Positions 42,263 through 50,553 of a DNA stretch of 64,000 bases are shown one piece after another. Source of the stretch: Nocardia grenadensis NBRC 108939 (GTDB lineage: Bacteria; Actinomycetota; Actinomycetes; Mycobacteriales; Mycobacteriaceae); the NCBI RefSeq assembly GCF_001613445.1, contig NZ_BDCJ01000031.1:1-64000 (forward strand). The letters run 5' to 3'. The notes under the pieces were generated by a model. That model saw only the letters and a program-made list of their open reading frames with translations, searched no databases and was not told where the DNA came from. Made by a program: the position numbers and the translations under genes. Each line of letters starts with the position of its first letter. Positions within the stretch are counted from its first letter, which is position 1.

Positions 42263-43945
42263 TCAGTGCCCGGCGAATGCCTCCGCCAGCCACCACGCGC
42301 CGCCATCGCTGGTGATCTTCGCGTCGATCACCAGTGGCCGGGCCCGGCCCGTGCGCCGGTACTGCTCGACCCACTCGCGTACCGGGGCAAGATCGGCGAC
42401 CGAACCGACGGTGACACCGGTGGCGCCGAATCCGGTGGCGATGGCGGCGATATCGGTCTCCGGGAAGGTCACCGTGGCGTGGTCGGCGGCGCCGAAGTGG
42501 TGCACCTCGGCGCCGTAGGCGGAGTCGTTGTATACGATCACCACCAGCGGGAGTGCGCAGCGCACCGCGGTTTCCAGCTCGGATATCGCCATGAGGAAGC
42601 CGCCGTCCCCGGTGCCGAGCACCGGGAGCCGGTCCGGCCGGGCGAAGGCCGCGCCGATGGCGGTGCCCAGCCCCAGGCCGATCGACTGGAAGGCCTGGGT
42701 GAAACAGAATCCGTTCTCGTCGGGCACCGACAGATGGGTGGCGGGATAGCCCATGAAGTTCCCCGAGTCGATCGAGACGATCCGCTGGGCCGGCAGGATC
42801 GCGTCGAGCGCGATCGTGAGGGCGCGGGGATCGATCCGCTCACCGGTGGAGGTGTCGTCCACCGGGACGTCCTGCCAGCGGCCCGTGCGGGCGATACGGT
42901 CCGCCACCTCGGCGGTGCGGTAGCCGGTCACCGGCTCCGCGCCGGACCGCCCCAGCTCGGCCAGTACATCCCGGGCGGTCGGCGCGCAATCGCCGAGCAC
43001 GCCGAGATCGACCGGGCGGTGTGCGCCGATGGCGTCGATATCGTCGTCGACCTGCACCACCCGGGCGCCGGGGCCGATCAGGCGGCCGTGCCGCATCGTC
43101 CACATGTTCAACGCACAACCCCAGCCGACCACGAGGTCGGCGCCGGTGATGAGTTCAGCGGTGGCCGGCGAGGAGAAACCACCTGAAATACCCAGCGCGA
43201 ACTCGTCTCCGGCGAAGAGTCCGTTCGCGACGGCCGAGGTGGCCACCAGCGCACCGCGGGCCTGCGCCAGGGCGGCGATCTCGGGTCCGGCGTGGCGGGC
43301 GCCGCGTCCCGCCACGAAAACCGGCCGCCGCGCGCCACGCAGCGCATCCACCAATTGCGTTACCGCTTCGGCGCCGGGCCGGACCCGCGGCAACGGCATC
43401 GGGGCCGCGACCGGCCCGGATGCGGTGGCCGAGGCGGCGGCGACGTCGATCGCCACATCGAGGACCACGGTGCGGCGCTGGGCCACCGCCGTCCGGAAGG
43501 CCCGTGTCACATCGGCGACCACGGTCCGCTCCGAGAACACCCGCTCGCTCACCGCTCCGACACTGCGGGCCAGAGCTTCCTGGTCCACCCGGAAATTGGA
43601 CCGCAGTGCCGCCGCCGGACTGTCCGCGGCCAGCACGATCATCGGGGTGCGGCTCTTGGCTGCCTCGCCGATCCCGGTCATCGCGTTGGTCAGCCCGCAG
43701 CCCTGGTGCAGTGACAGCACCCCCACCCGGCCCGACATCCGCGTGTAGGCGTCGGCCATACTCGCCGCGCCGCCCTCGTGCCGTGCCGCCGTGAACGGCA
43801 CGCCACCCCGGCGCAGCGCATTGGTCATTACGAAATTGCCGCTGCCCACAACCCCGAAACAGTGCCCGGCACCCAGGTCGGCCAGCACCCCGCCCACCAC
43901 ATCGGCGACGGTCGGACCGTAACCGGCGGAGCCGCCCGCGGTCAT
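42263..43945 (-). CDS. Thiamine-diphosphate-dependent enzyme (acetolactate-synthase-like)
   Basis: This 560-residue enzyme has three ThDP-enzyme domains. The N-terminal Pyr domain contains the activating Glu57 in ARHEGGAASMADAYTR. The central domain is NAD/FAD-like, and the C-terminal PP domain has the ThDP motif GTGDGGFLMAISELETAVRCALPLVVIVYND. It is related to acetolactate synthase, benzoylformate decarboxylase and similar lyases; the substrate is not readable. The ATG overlaps the stop of the cyclase gene by four bases (ATGA), so the two form an operon. Confidence 0.87.
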   Translation of the reverse strand: MTAGGSAGYGPTVADVVGGVLADLGAGHCFGVVGSGNFVMTNALRRGGVPFTAARHEGGAASMADAYTRMSGRVGVLSLHQGCGLTNAMTGIGEAAKSRTPMIVLAADSPAAALRSNFRVDQEALARSVGAVSERVFSERTVVADVTRAFRTAVAQRRTVVLDVAIDVAAASATASGPVAAPMPLPRVRPGAEAVTQLVDALRGARRPVFVAGRGARHAGPEIAALAQARGALVATSAVANGLFAGDEFALGISGGFSSPATAELITGADLVVGWGCALNMWTMRHGRLIGPGARVVQVDDDIDAIGAHRPVDLGVLGDCAPTARDVLAELGRSGAEPVTGYRTAEVADRIARTGRWQDVPVDDTSTGERIDPRALTIALDAILPAQRIVSIDSGNFMGYPATHLSVPDENGFCFTQAFQSIGLGLGTAIGAAFARPDRLPVLGTGDGGFLMAISELETAVRCALPLVVIVYNDSAYGAEVHHFGAADHATVTFPETDIAAIATGFGATGVTVGSVADLAPVREWVEQYRRTGRARPLVIDAKITSDGGAWWLAEAFAGH

Positions 43946-44742
43946 ACCGCGCCGGCCCGATCGTGCACCGCGAGCACCCGCGACGGGCTCCCGGTACCGC
44001 CGACGATCGGCAGCGGACTCACCACCAGCATCGCGCCCACGGCGGGGAGCCGGCCGAGATTGCGCAGCGAGGTCAGGCCGTACTTGTCGTTGCCGAGGAA
44101 GTAGTGGTGCACCGGGAAGGCCGGGTCGAAACCGCCGGCCAGACCGGCGTCGACCCCGACCGTTTCCACCCCGAGCCCGGTCAGGCCCCGCTCGGTGGCC
44201 AGCCAGCGCGCACAGTCGACCGTCACCCCCGGTGTATGCGAACCCGTCTCGTCGGCATTGAGGAACTCGGCCTCGGAACCACCGCGCGCCTCCCAGCCGG
44301 TGCGCAGCAGCAGCCACGCTCCCTCGGCCAACCGGCCGTGCCGCTGCTCCCACGCCTGCACCTCGTCGATCGTGAGCAGATGGTCCGGATCGGCGGCCAC
44401 CTCGGCGGTCAGGTCCAGCACAGCGGCCGGGCCGACGAGCCGGCCCACCGGGATCTGTGACACATCGTCACCGTCGCGGCCGGTGACCCAGTGCACCGGG
44501 GCGTCGAGATGGGTGCCGATATGTTCCCCGGTGTGGATGTTGTTGTGCCGCCAGAACGGGCCGGGCTCGTTGTAGGCGCTGACCTCCTCGAGACTGAAAT
44601 CGATCAGATTGGCGAACGGTTCGGGCAGCCGCAGGGCCGGCGTGGAACTGCTCAACGGTGTGGTCAGATCGATCACTTCCAGCCGCCCGTCGGCGAGGGC
44701 GGCGAGGAAGGCGGGGAGTACCGAGGTCTCGGGGTTGCTCAT
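43942..44742 (-). CDS. Cyclase-family metal-dependent hydrolase (kynurenine-formamidase-like)
   Basis: This 266-residue protein of the cyclase family (Pfam PF04199) has the metal-binding motif HTGEHIGTHLDAPVHW (HxGTHxDxPxH). VGVDAGLAGGFDPAFPVHHYFLGNDKYGLTSLRNL is typical for isatin-hydrolase and formamidase-like members. It would hydrolyse an amide, lactam or similar bond. Start ATG at 44742. It is translationally coupled to the downstream ThDP enzyme, which suggests one catabolic pathway in which the hydrolysis product is decarboxylated or cleaved (inference). Confidence 0.87.
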   Translation of the reverse strand: MSNPETSVLPAFLAALADGRLEVIDLTTPLSSSTPALRLPEPFANLIDFSLEEVSAYNEPGPFWRHNNIHTGEHIGTHLDAPVHWVTGRDGDDVSQIPVGRLVGPAAVLDLTAEVAADPDHLLTIDEVQAWEQRHGRLAEGAWLLLRTGWEARGGSEAEFLNADETGSHTPGVTVDCARWLATERGLTGLGVETVGVDAGLAGGFDPAFPVHHYFLGNDKYGLTSLRNLGRLPAVGAMLVVSPLPIVGGTGSPSRVLAVHDRAGAV

Positions 44743-44816
44743 GTCGGCACCTTATTCCGGTTTTCCGCGGCGCGTCGGTCCCACCACCAGGGCCGCACTG
44801 GGCCGGTGAGCCCTGA

Positions 44817-44844
44817 TTGACACTCGGGACGGGCCGATGACAAT
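44817..44844 (+). promoter_or_regulatory. Candidate sigma-A promoter of the DUF445 gene
   Basis: TTGACA (44817-44822), a 16-bp spacer and GACAAT (44839-44844) lie 44 bp before the ATG of the DUF445 gene. The -35 is a perfect match; the -10 matches four of six positions. Confidence 0.5.
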
Positions 44845-44887
44845 GTGATGATCTCGAATACCCGATCCGGACCAAGGGGAGCGCGCG

Positions 44888-46243
44888 ATGATCACACTCT
44901 CGTCCGGAGTGTTGATCAATTGGGAAGAACTCACCGGTCAGAGCAAGTTCGTCGTCGATCTGATCAGTTTCCCGATATTCAGCGCGGCCGCCGGTTGGCT
45001 CACCAACTGGACCGGTGTACTGATGCTGTTCTGGCCGCTGTTGTTCCGCGGTATCCGGATTCCCGGGCTCGACGTGCTGTATCCCTATCTGCCGCGCCGG
45101 GTCCAGGTACTGCCGACTTTTTCCGAGGACGGGTCCCGGCTGGGTTTCCAGGGCTTCATTCCGGCACGTGCCGAGAAAATGGCCAGTATCTGCGTGGACA
45201 AAGCTCTGCTGCGAATCGGCAGTCCCCGGGATTTCATCCATGAACTGGATCTCGACGGTATCGCCGACTATGTCGCCGCCCTGGCCCGCAAACAGGTCAA
45301 GAGCATCGTCGACGAGGTGATGAACCGGGAGAACCCGGACCTGTGGAATGCCGTACCCCGGGCGATGCGGCAACTGATCTATCAGCGGGTGGAACGGGAG
45401 CTGCCCGAGCTCACCGGCAAGGCGTTCGATTCCCTCGGCGACAATGTCGATCAGCTCATCGACGTGAAAGGTTTCGTGATCCGGTATCTGCAGGAGAATC
45501 CGCAGATCCTCAAGGATCTCACCACCACAATCGCGGCGCCGGAGCTGAAGTTCATGGTCCGGATCGGCCTGCTCGGCGCCCCGTTCGGACTGCTGCTCGC
45601 GCTCTACCTGCACATCCACTCCGATATCCCGGTCTGGGGATGGGTGCCGTCGTGGGTGATCGTGCTGGCGGCCTCGGCGCTCATCGGTGTCATGGTGAAC
45701 ATCATCGCCGTGCGGGTGGTGTTCACCCCCGGCGATCCGCAACCCCGCTACAAATACATCTGGAAACAGGCCCTGCTGGCGAAACGGCAGCCGCAGGCGG
45801 CCACCGATCTGGCCCATATCCTCGCCTACCAGGTCCTCACCCTGCCCAACCTGTCCAACGAGTTGCTCAACGGCCCCAACGGCGACAAGACCCGGCTGCT
45901 GCTCGAACAGCTCATCTCCGACGAGATCCACCGTCAGCTCGGCCGCACCACCTCGGTGGTCCGGGCCGCGTTCGGGCGGCGGCAGTTCGACAATCTGAAG
46001 GTCGGTGCGGCGGGCGCGGCGGTCGGGCTGGCGCCCTCGCTGGTGGAGGACGCCGATTTCATCCGGGAGCAGGCCGAGAACATCGACGAATTCGCGGCCC
46101 GCAAGCTCCAGCAGCTGACACCCGGTGAATTCATGGAGATGTTCTACGCCTCGGTCGAACAGGATGCCTGGCTGCTCTATCTGCACGGTGCCGCGCTCGG
46201 GTTGCTGGTCGGGGCCACCCATCTGCTGATCTTCGGCTGGTAA
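44888..46243 (+). CDS. DUF445 membrane protein
   Basis: This 451-residue protein has hydrophobic segments near the N-terminus (LISFPIFSAAAGWLTNWTGVLMLFWPLLF), in the middle (LLGAPFGLLLALYLHI, WVIVLAASALIGVMVNIIAV) and at the very C-terminus (AALGLLVGATHLLIFGW). Between them are helical soluble regions. This is the DUF445 layout. The family's role is unknown, although members are linked to the cell envelope. It has its own promoter and is followed by a hairpin with a T-run. Confidence 0.85.
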   Translation: MITLSSGVLINWEELTGQSKFVVDLISFPIFSAAAGWLTNWTGVLMLFWPLLFRGIRIPGLDVLYPYLPRRVQVLPTFSEDGSRLGFQGFIPARAEKMASICVDKALLRIGSPRDFIHELDLDGIADYVAALARKQVKSIVDEVMNRENPDLWNAVPRAMRQLIYQRVERELPELTGKAFDSLGDNVDQLIDVKGFVIRYLQENPQILKDLTTTIAAPELKFMVRIGLLGAPFGLLLALYLHIHSDIPVWGWVPSWVIVLAASALIGVMVNIIAVRVVFTPGDPQPRYKYIWKQALLAKRQPQAATDLAHILAYQVLTLPNLSNELLNGPNGDKTRLLLEQLISDEIHRQLGRTTSVVRAAFGRRQFDNLKVGAAGAAVGLAPSLVEDADFIREQAENIDEFAARKLQQLTPGEFMEMFYASVEQDAWLLYLHGAALGLLVGATHLLIFGW

Positions 46244-46287
46244 TCACTCGTACCGGCACGCGCGCCACCCGTTCGCCCCTTCCCCCG

Positions 46288-46315
46288 AATACAAGCAGGC
46301 ATGCTTGTATTTTTT
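46288..46315 (+). terminator. Palindrome with T-run: terminator or operator
   Basis: A perfect 10-bp inverted repeat (AATACAAGCA/TGCTTGTATT, loop GGCA) runs directly into six Ts, as in a rho-independent terminator for the DUF445 gene. The same sequence, 60 bp before the next gene's start, also looks like a TetR-type operator (ACAAGCA/TGCTTGT half-sites). Both readings are possible. Confidence 0.6.
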
Positions 46316-46375
46316 CGGCCTCGCTGGAATGCTGATCTCCGCACCGATGTGCGCGGGACGGAGATGAGGGAACCG

Positions 46376-47179
46376 ATGGCCGATCTGGACGCGTTACTCC
46401 GCGACCTCGCCGCGGAAGGCGCCGAGCTCGAGGCATTGGTCGCGGCTCTGCCACAGTCGGACTGGGCTCGGCCGACGCCGGCGGCGGGCTGGACCGTCGC
46501 CCATCAGATCGGCCACCTCTCCTGGACCGACGAAGTCGCCACGTTGGCTGCCACCGATGCCCGGACCGGCGACAGCGCCTTCACCGATCTGCTGACCGCG
46601 GCCGCCGCCCGGGTGGCGACCTTCGTCGACGATGCCGCCGCCGAAGCCGCCGAAGCTCCACCGGCGGACCTCCTCGAACGCTGGCGACGCGGCCGCAGCG
46701 AGCTCGCCGCGGCATTGCGGGCGGTCCCCGCGGACGCGAAGGTGCCGTGGTTCGGCCCGCCCATGCGCCCGGGGTCGATGGTCACCGCCCGGCTCATGGA
46801 GACCTGGGCCCACGGCCAGGACGTCGCCGACGCACTCGGGGTGGAACGGGAACCGACCGACCGCCTCCGCTCGGTGGCCCATATCGGTGTCCGTACGAGG
46901 GATTTCGCCTACACCGTCCGGGAGCTGCCGGTGCCCGCCACGGAATTCCGGGTCGAGCTGCAGGCGCCCTCGGGTGAGCTGTGGTCGTGGGGGCCGGCGG
47001 AGGCTCCCGAACGAGTCACCGGCCCGGCGCTCGACTTCTGCTTCCTGGTGACCCAGCGCCGGCATCCGGACGATCTGGCGCTGTGCACGACGGGCACCGA
47101 AGCTGCACGGTGGCTCACCATCGCCCAGGCCTTCGCGGGCCCGCCGGGCAGCGGGCGGCCACCGACCGGTAAGAGCTGA
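46376..47179 (+). CDS. TIGR03084-type metal-binding (mycothiol-dependent maleylpyruvate-isomerase-like) protein
   Basis: This 267-residue DinB/YfiT-fold protein has the metal-binding helix GWTVAHQIGHLSWTDE. MLETWAHGQDVADALG-like LMETWAHGQDVADALG and a C-terminal domain (HIGVRTRDFAYTVRELPVP, RVELQAPSGELWSWGP) follow. It matches the TIGR03084 group, which is related to mycothiol-dependent isomerases. The ATG at 46376 follows AGGGA by five bases; an ATG at 46364 is an alternative. A palindromic element lies just upstream. Confidence 0.82.
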   Translation: MADLDALLRDLAAEGAELEALVAALPQSDWARPTPAAGWTVAHQIGHLSWTDEVATLAATDARTGDSAFTDLLTAAAARVATFVDDAAAEAAEAPPADLLERWRRGRSELAAALRAVPADAKVPWFGPPMRPGSMVTARLMETWAHGQDVADALGVEREPTDRLRSVAHIGVRTRDFAYTVRELPVPATEFRVELQAPSGELWSWGPAEAPERVTGPALDFCFLVTQRRHPDDLALCTTGTEAARWLTIAQAFAGPPGSGRPPTGKS

Positions 47180-47544
47180 CAGCGCCGGCGAGCGTCACAC
47201 CGTCCCCGGGACAGCCGGACATCATTGGCCGGATAGCTCATCACGGCAGTCGGGTACAGCGCTCGCCGGCGGGTGAAAAGTACCCCCGCAGAGGGTTCCC
47301 GAAACCCTGCGGCGGTCACGGATCGGCACCTCCACGTGGGCATGGCCGACGCGGCTGTGACGCTCGTCTCGAGTGTCCAGGCCACTTGTTCTCCGCCCGG
47401 CCGGTGCTCACCTGCTCTGATACGCTCGGCGAACCGTTCGGCGCTGCGTCACAGCCGGTGTCAAGAGGCTATCGACTCCTAATCGGCCTTAAATAAACCG
47501 GAAAGCTATAGTACTTTTAGCGGGCAGCCGTGGAGGGAGGGCCC
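47180..47544. other. Intergenic region before the SRPBCC gene
   Basis: These 365 bp hold no convincing gene. A 12-bp inverted repeat (CGCCGGCGAGCG at about 47183 and CGCTCGCCGGCG at about 47260) could form a large stem-loop. A -10-like TATAGT at 47507-47512 may be the promoter of the SRPBCC gene, though no good -35 precedes it. Confidence 0.4.
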
Positions 47545-48015
47545 GTGGGCTTCATCAAATACGCCAGCGACGTAACGGCGCCGATCACCGTTGCCTTCGC
47601 CTATGCCGACAATCCCCGGTCCATCCCGAATTGGATGGTGGGAGCCGCCGAGATCACCCTGTGTGGCGATCCGGAACGCGGTATCGGAGCGAAGTACGAG
47701 ATCGGCTACCGGCTCGGCCCCTGGCGCCCCGTCCTCCACTGCGCGGTCGCCGAACATCGTCCGGACGCAGTGCTGGGCTACACCTTCACCGGCCCGTTCA
47801 CCGCCCGGCTGACACTGCGATTCGACCCGCTCGGCCGCGGCCGCTCGGTGCTGACCTCCGAACTCGACTTCCCCGGTTCCAAGGGTTTCGCCGCGACCCT
47901 GCGCGAACGACCACGTGCCGCGCTGCTGCGCCGCGCCCTGCGGCGCAGCGAATCACGATTGCGCAGAGCGATAGAGGAATTCCACGGCACAGACCTTGTC
48001 GGGCGACTTGCGTAA
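47545..48015 (+). CDS. SRPBCC-superfamily (START-like) protein
   Basis: This protein of about 156 residues has the helix-grip fold: VGFIKYASDVTAPITVAFAYADNPRSIPNWMVG at the N-terminus, central strands (GAKYEIGYRLGPWRPVLHCAVAEHRPDAVLGYTFTGPFTARLTLRF) and a long basic C-terminal helix (LRERPRAALLRRALRRSESRLRRAIEEF). It would bind a hydrophobic ligand. GTG at 47545 was chosen because GGAGGG lies directly upstream. Only 9 bp separate it from rnhA, with which it is probably cotranscribed. Confidence 0.8.
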   Translation: MGFIKYASDVTAPITVAFAYADNPRSIPNWMVGAAEITLCGDPERGIGAKYEIGYRLGPWRPVLHCAVAEHRPDAVLGYTFTGPFTARLTLRFDPLGRGRSVLTSELDFPGSKGFAATLRERPRAALLRRALRRSESRLRRAIEEFHGTDLVGRLA

Positions 48016-48024
48016 GGTACTGCC

Positions 48025-48588
48025 ATGATCATCGTGAGTACCGACGGATCGTGTCTGCGCAACCCCGGCGGAGCGATCGGCTGGGCGTGGGTGGACCACG
48101 CGGGTGGCGCGGAAAGCGGCGGCGAGGCAACGGGTACCAATCAGATCGCCGAGTTACGTGCGGTCCTGGAGGCGATCCGGGCCCACCCCGGAGTGGATCC
48201 GTTACTCATCGAGAGCGATTCGCTGTACGCGATCAAATGCGCCTCCGAATGGCTGCCGAACTGGCGCAACAACGGCTGGCGCACCTCGAGCGGGTCCGCG
48301 GTCAAGAACGTCGAACTCATCCGGGAAATCGACCATGCCATCGCGGGCCGCCCCGGCCCGGTGCGATTCCGCTGGGTGCGCGGACATGTCGGTAACTATT
48401 TCAACGAACAGGCCGATGCACTGGCCGGGGCCGCCGCGCGTAAGGCCGCGGCCACGTCCACCGTGGCCACCCGGACCGTCACCCGCGTCGCCCCCGAAAC
48501 TTCCGCGGCAGCAGGGAAGGCTGCGGAACCGGCGGTTGTAACGACCGCCGACTACGCGACAACAGCGCAGGCGCTCCACCTGTTCTGA
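48025..48588 (+). CDS. rnhA: Ribonuclease HI
   Basis: This 187-residue protein has all catalytic residues of RNase HI: Asp7 (STDGSCLRNPGG), Glu43 (NQIAELRAVLEA), Asp65 (IESDSLYAI), His121 and Asp131 (RGHVGNYFNEQADALAG). It degrades the RNA strand of RNA-DNA hybrids. After residue 140 it carries a 45-residue Ala/Thr/Val-rich tail not needed for the fold. The last codons of the gene also form the left arm of a 22-bp hairpin that ends the transcript. ATG start. Confidence 0.9.
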   Translation: MIIVSTDGSCLRNPGGAIGWAWVDHAGGAESGGEATGTNQIAELRAVLEAIRAHPGVDPLLIESDSLYAIKCASEWLPNWRNNGWRTSSGSAVKNVELIREIDHAIAGRPGPVRFRWVRGHVGNYFNEQADALAGAAARKAAATSTVATRTVTRVAPETSAAAGKAAEPAVVTTADYATTAQALHLF

Positions 48589-48625
48589 TCCCTGTCCGGG
48601 ATCGGAGCGCCCGCGCTGTTGTCGC
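48556..48625 (+). terminator. Long hairpin overlapping the 3' end of rnhA
   Basis: The arms 48556-48577 and 48604-48625 pair over 22 bp with one mismatch. The left arm codes for the last residues of RNase HI. The loop itself contains a smaller stem (GATCC/GGGATC-like). It is very stable and most likely a terminator. Confidence 0.7.
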
Positions 48626-48961
48626 CGTGGTACTGCTGGATCCGGATACCAACCGAATAGCCTCCGGCGGTGGTGGCTCGACCCACCGCCGGGGGCGCCC
48701 GGATTCTTTTTCCTCTGCTCCACTATGTTTCGGTACCCGCGATTCTTCGGAAAGCACTCGATTCTCGGCTTCCCTCTCGTCTGCGTGCCCGGCATGCGCC
48801 CACGAACATGCGCGTTTCGCAGCGGCTCGCGCCCGGAACAGCGCGATCGTCGGCCAGGTGCGGAAGCGGGCAGGACCAACGCGATGTCGTGGCCCGTCAC
48901 ACGGCCGGCAGCGCCCACGATTCCCGCGGCGGGCTCACCGCGAGTATGTGCCCGCGCAGCG
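48626..48961. other. Intergenic region between rnhA and the GH-like gene
   Basis: These 336 bp separate the rnhA terminator from the stop codon of the convergent glycoside-hydrolase-like gene. No gene, RNA or convincing repeat was seen. Confidence 0.4.
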
Positions 48962-50452
48962 TTATTCGAGAATGAGGACGGCCGAGGCATGGGCGGGGAG
49001 CGCGAGTCGGCCATCCCGGACAGTCCGGGCTGTCGGGCCACCCGTGGGCGTCGAGGCGTCGACCGAGTACAGGGTCGACTGTTGGCCGCAGTCAACGACT
49101 TCCACATTCACGGGCACACTGCGTTTGTTCACCAGAACGACGCGGCGGCGTCCGTCGGAGCCAACGGTGGATTGGGCGTGGATGCGGGCATCGGGGTACC
49201 CGGGCGCGCCTGTCGTGGTGGGTACGAGCCGGTCGCCGAGGCGGACGTGGTCGACCATGAGTTTGGTGGCATGGTATCGCGCGTTCGGTTCTCCGGTATC
49301 CCAATCGACCAGCGATACTCCTGGGATCATGCCCGGATAGCCGGTGAACTCGGCGACTCCGAAGAGGTCGATGTCGAGCGTGAGGCACCGCGCCCACAGA
49401 TAGGTGTGGAAACTCGCGCTGAGCGCCCAGTACTCGTAGGGCAGGTCCGGCGCCGGGTTCATGATGTCGGAGGGATAGGTCCCGATCTCGTTGAGGAGCA
49501 TCTTGGTGCCGGGCGATAGGCGCCGGGCGATCGATGAGATGAGGCGCACCTGTTCGAGAAACCCTTCGGCCTGGGCGAAGAACGTCGACTCCCATGTCGA
49601 GGTCGGCGGATTGCCGTCCGGGCCGAACGGGTTGACGATGTCGGGGGAGGCGTAGAAGTGGATCGAGAAGGCGTCGAGCGGGATACCGGGTGCGTGGTTC
49701 GCAGGGTCGAGGAAATGCCAGAAGTACTCTGGATTGTGGTGTACATGGCTCAGCGAGAGTCCGATGAACCGCATTTCCGGGTCGAGTGGACGTAGTCGTT
49801 CGACGACCGCATCGTAGAGCCGCGTATAGACTTCGGGGCTCAACTGCCGGTTGACGTCTGGTTCGCACAGGACTTCCCAGTAGGCGAATCGGTAGTGGTG
49901 GCCGGATTCGTGCCACACCCCGTGTTCGTCGTGGAATCCGCCGGCGATGTACCAGCTGGCGAGGCGATAGAAGTAATCGGCGACCTCGGCCAGGGACTCG
50001 TCGCGAAATACCGTGCCGGATTCGTAGTCCCAGTGGATCGCGTCGGGATCGTCTCCGAGATCGACGTTCTCGCCACCGACGAACATCCAGTGCGGGATGG
50101 TCGCGAAATTCGCTGTGACGGGACGCCCTTCGGCAGCCTCGATGAAGTCCTCTACATATGGGTCCAGACGTTTGAAATCCCATGAGGTCGTCGTCGCCGT
50201 GGGCGCCCTCAGCGCCGGCACGGAGACCAGCGGGTTCGAGAACCAGGGCAGGAAACGCGCGTAGTCGACGCCCAGCTCGCGCAGTGCGGCGAAGGCGCGG
50301 TCATGGGCGGGAGCGCCACGCTCGATGGGCGGCGCTGCCCACAGGTGCGTCGTCAGAACGGTCCGTATCAGGCGGCCGGCGGACGACCAGTCGGCGAGGA
50401 CAGGTGTTGCCGGCAAATGCGCGGGCGGGCTGAGCAGGGAGATGTCGGTCAT
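48962..50452 (-). CDS. Glycoside-hydrolase-like protein (clan GH-A, GH39-like)
   Basis: This 496-residue protein has a TIM-barrel core resembling beta-xylosidase-type GH39 enzymes. The candidate acid/base region is AYWEVLCEPDVNRQLSPEVYTRLYDAVVERLR, with Glu in the (N/C)EP motif, and the candidate nucleophile is in MLLNEIGTYPSD. A beta-sandwich tail follows (VVLVNKRSVPVNVEVVDCG, LPAHASAVLILE). There is no signal peptide, so it acts inside the cell. The ATG at 50452 has GAAGGA upstream. It is divergent from a TetR regulator across tandem operator-like repeats and is probably its target. Confidence 0.75.
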   Translation of the reverse strand: MTDISLLSPPAHLPATPVLADWSSAGRLIRTVLTTHLWAAPPIERGAPAHDRAFAALRELGVDYARFLPWFSNPLVSVPALRAPTATTTSWDFKRLDPYVEDFIEAAEGRPVTANFATIPHWMFVGGENVDLGDDPDAIHWDYESGTVFRDESLAEVADYFYRLASWYIAGGFHDEHGVWHESGHHYRFAYWEVLCEPDVNRQLSPEVYTRLYDAVVERLRPLDPEMRFIGLSLSHVHHNPEYFWHFLDPANHAPGIPLDAFSIHFYASPDIVNPFGPDGNPPTSTWESTFFAQAEGFLEQVRLISSIARRLSPGTKMLLNEIGTYPSDIMNPAPDLPYEYWALSASFHTYLWARCLTLDIDLFGVAEFTGYPGMIPGVSLVDWDTGEPNARYHATKLMVDHVRLGDRLVPTTTGAPGYPDARIHAQSTVGSDGRRRVVLVNKRSVPVNVEVVDCGQQSTLYSVDASTPTGGPTARTVRDGRLALPAHASAVLILE

Positions 50453-50480
50453 GGTTCCTTCTCGGGATCGGCCGTGATTT

Positions 50481-50530
50481 GTACATATGTACGGTACGTT
50501 TGTGAAAAACATTTGTACAGTACGTTTGTG
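50481..50530. promoter_or_regulatory. Tandem TetR-type operators in the divergent promoter
   Basis: Two copies of TGTACxGTACGTTTGTG (50488-50504 and 50514-50530) differ at one base and are 26 bp apart. Each contains the odd palindrome GTAC-N-GTAC. A perfect 12-bp palindrome GTACATATGTAC (50481-50492) overlaps the first. They lie between the GH-like gene and the tetR-type gene, within 25-75 bp of both starts. Confidence 0.65.
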
Positions 50531-50553
50531 CAATCGGCTGATAGGGTGTGCGC

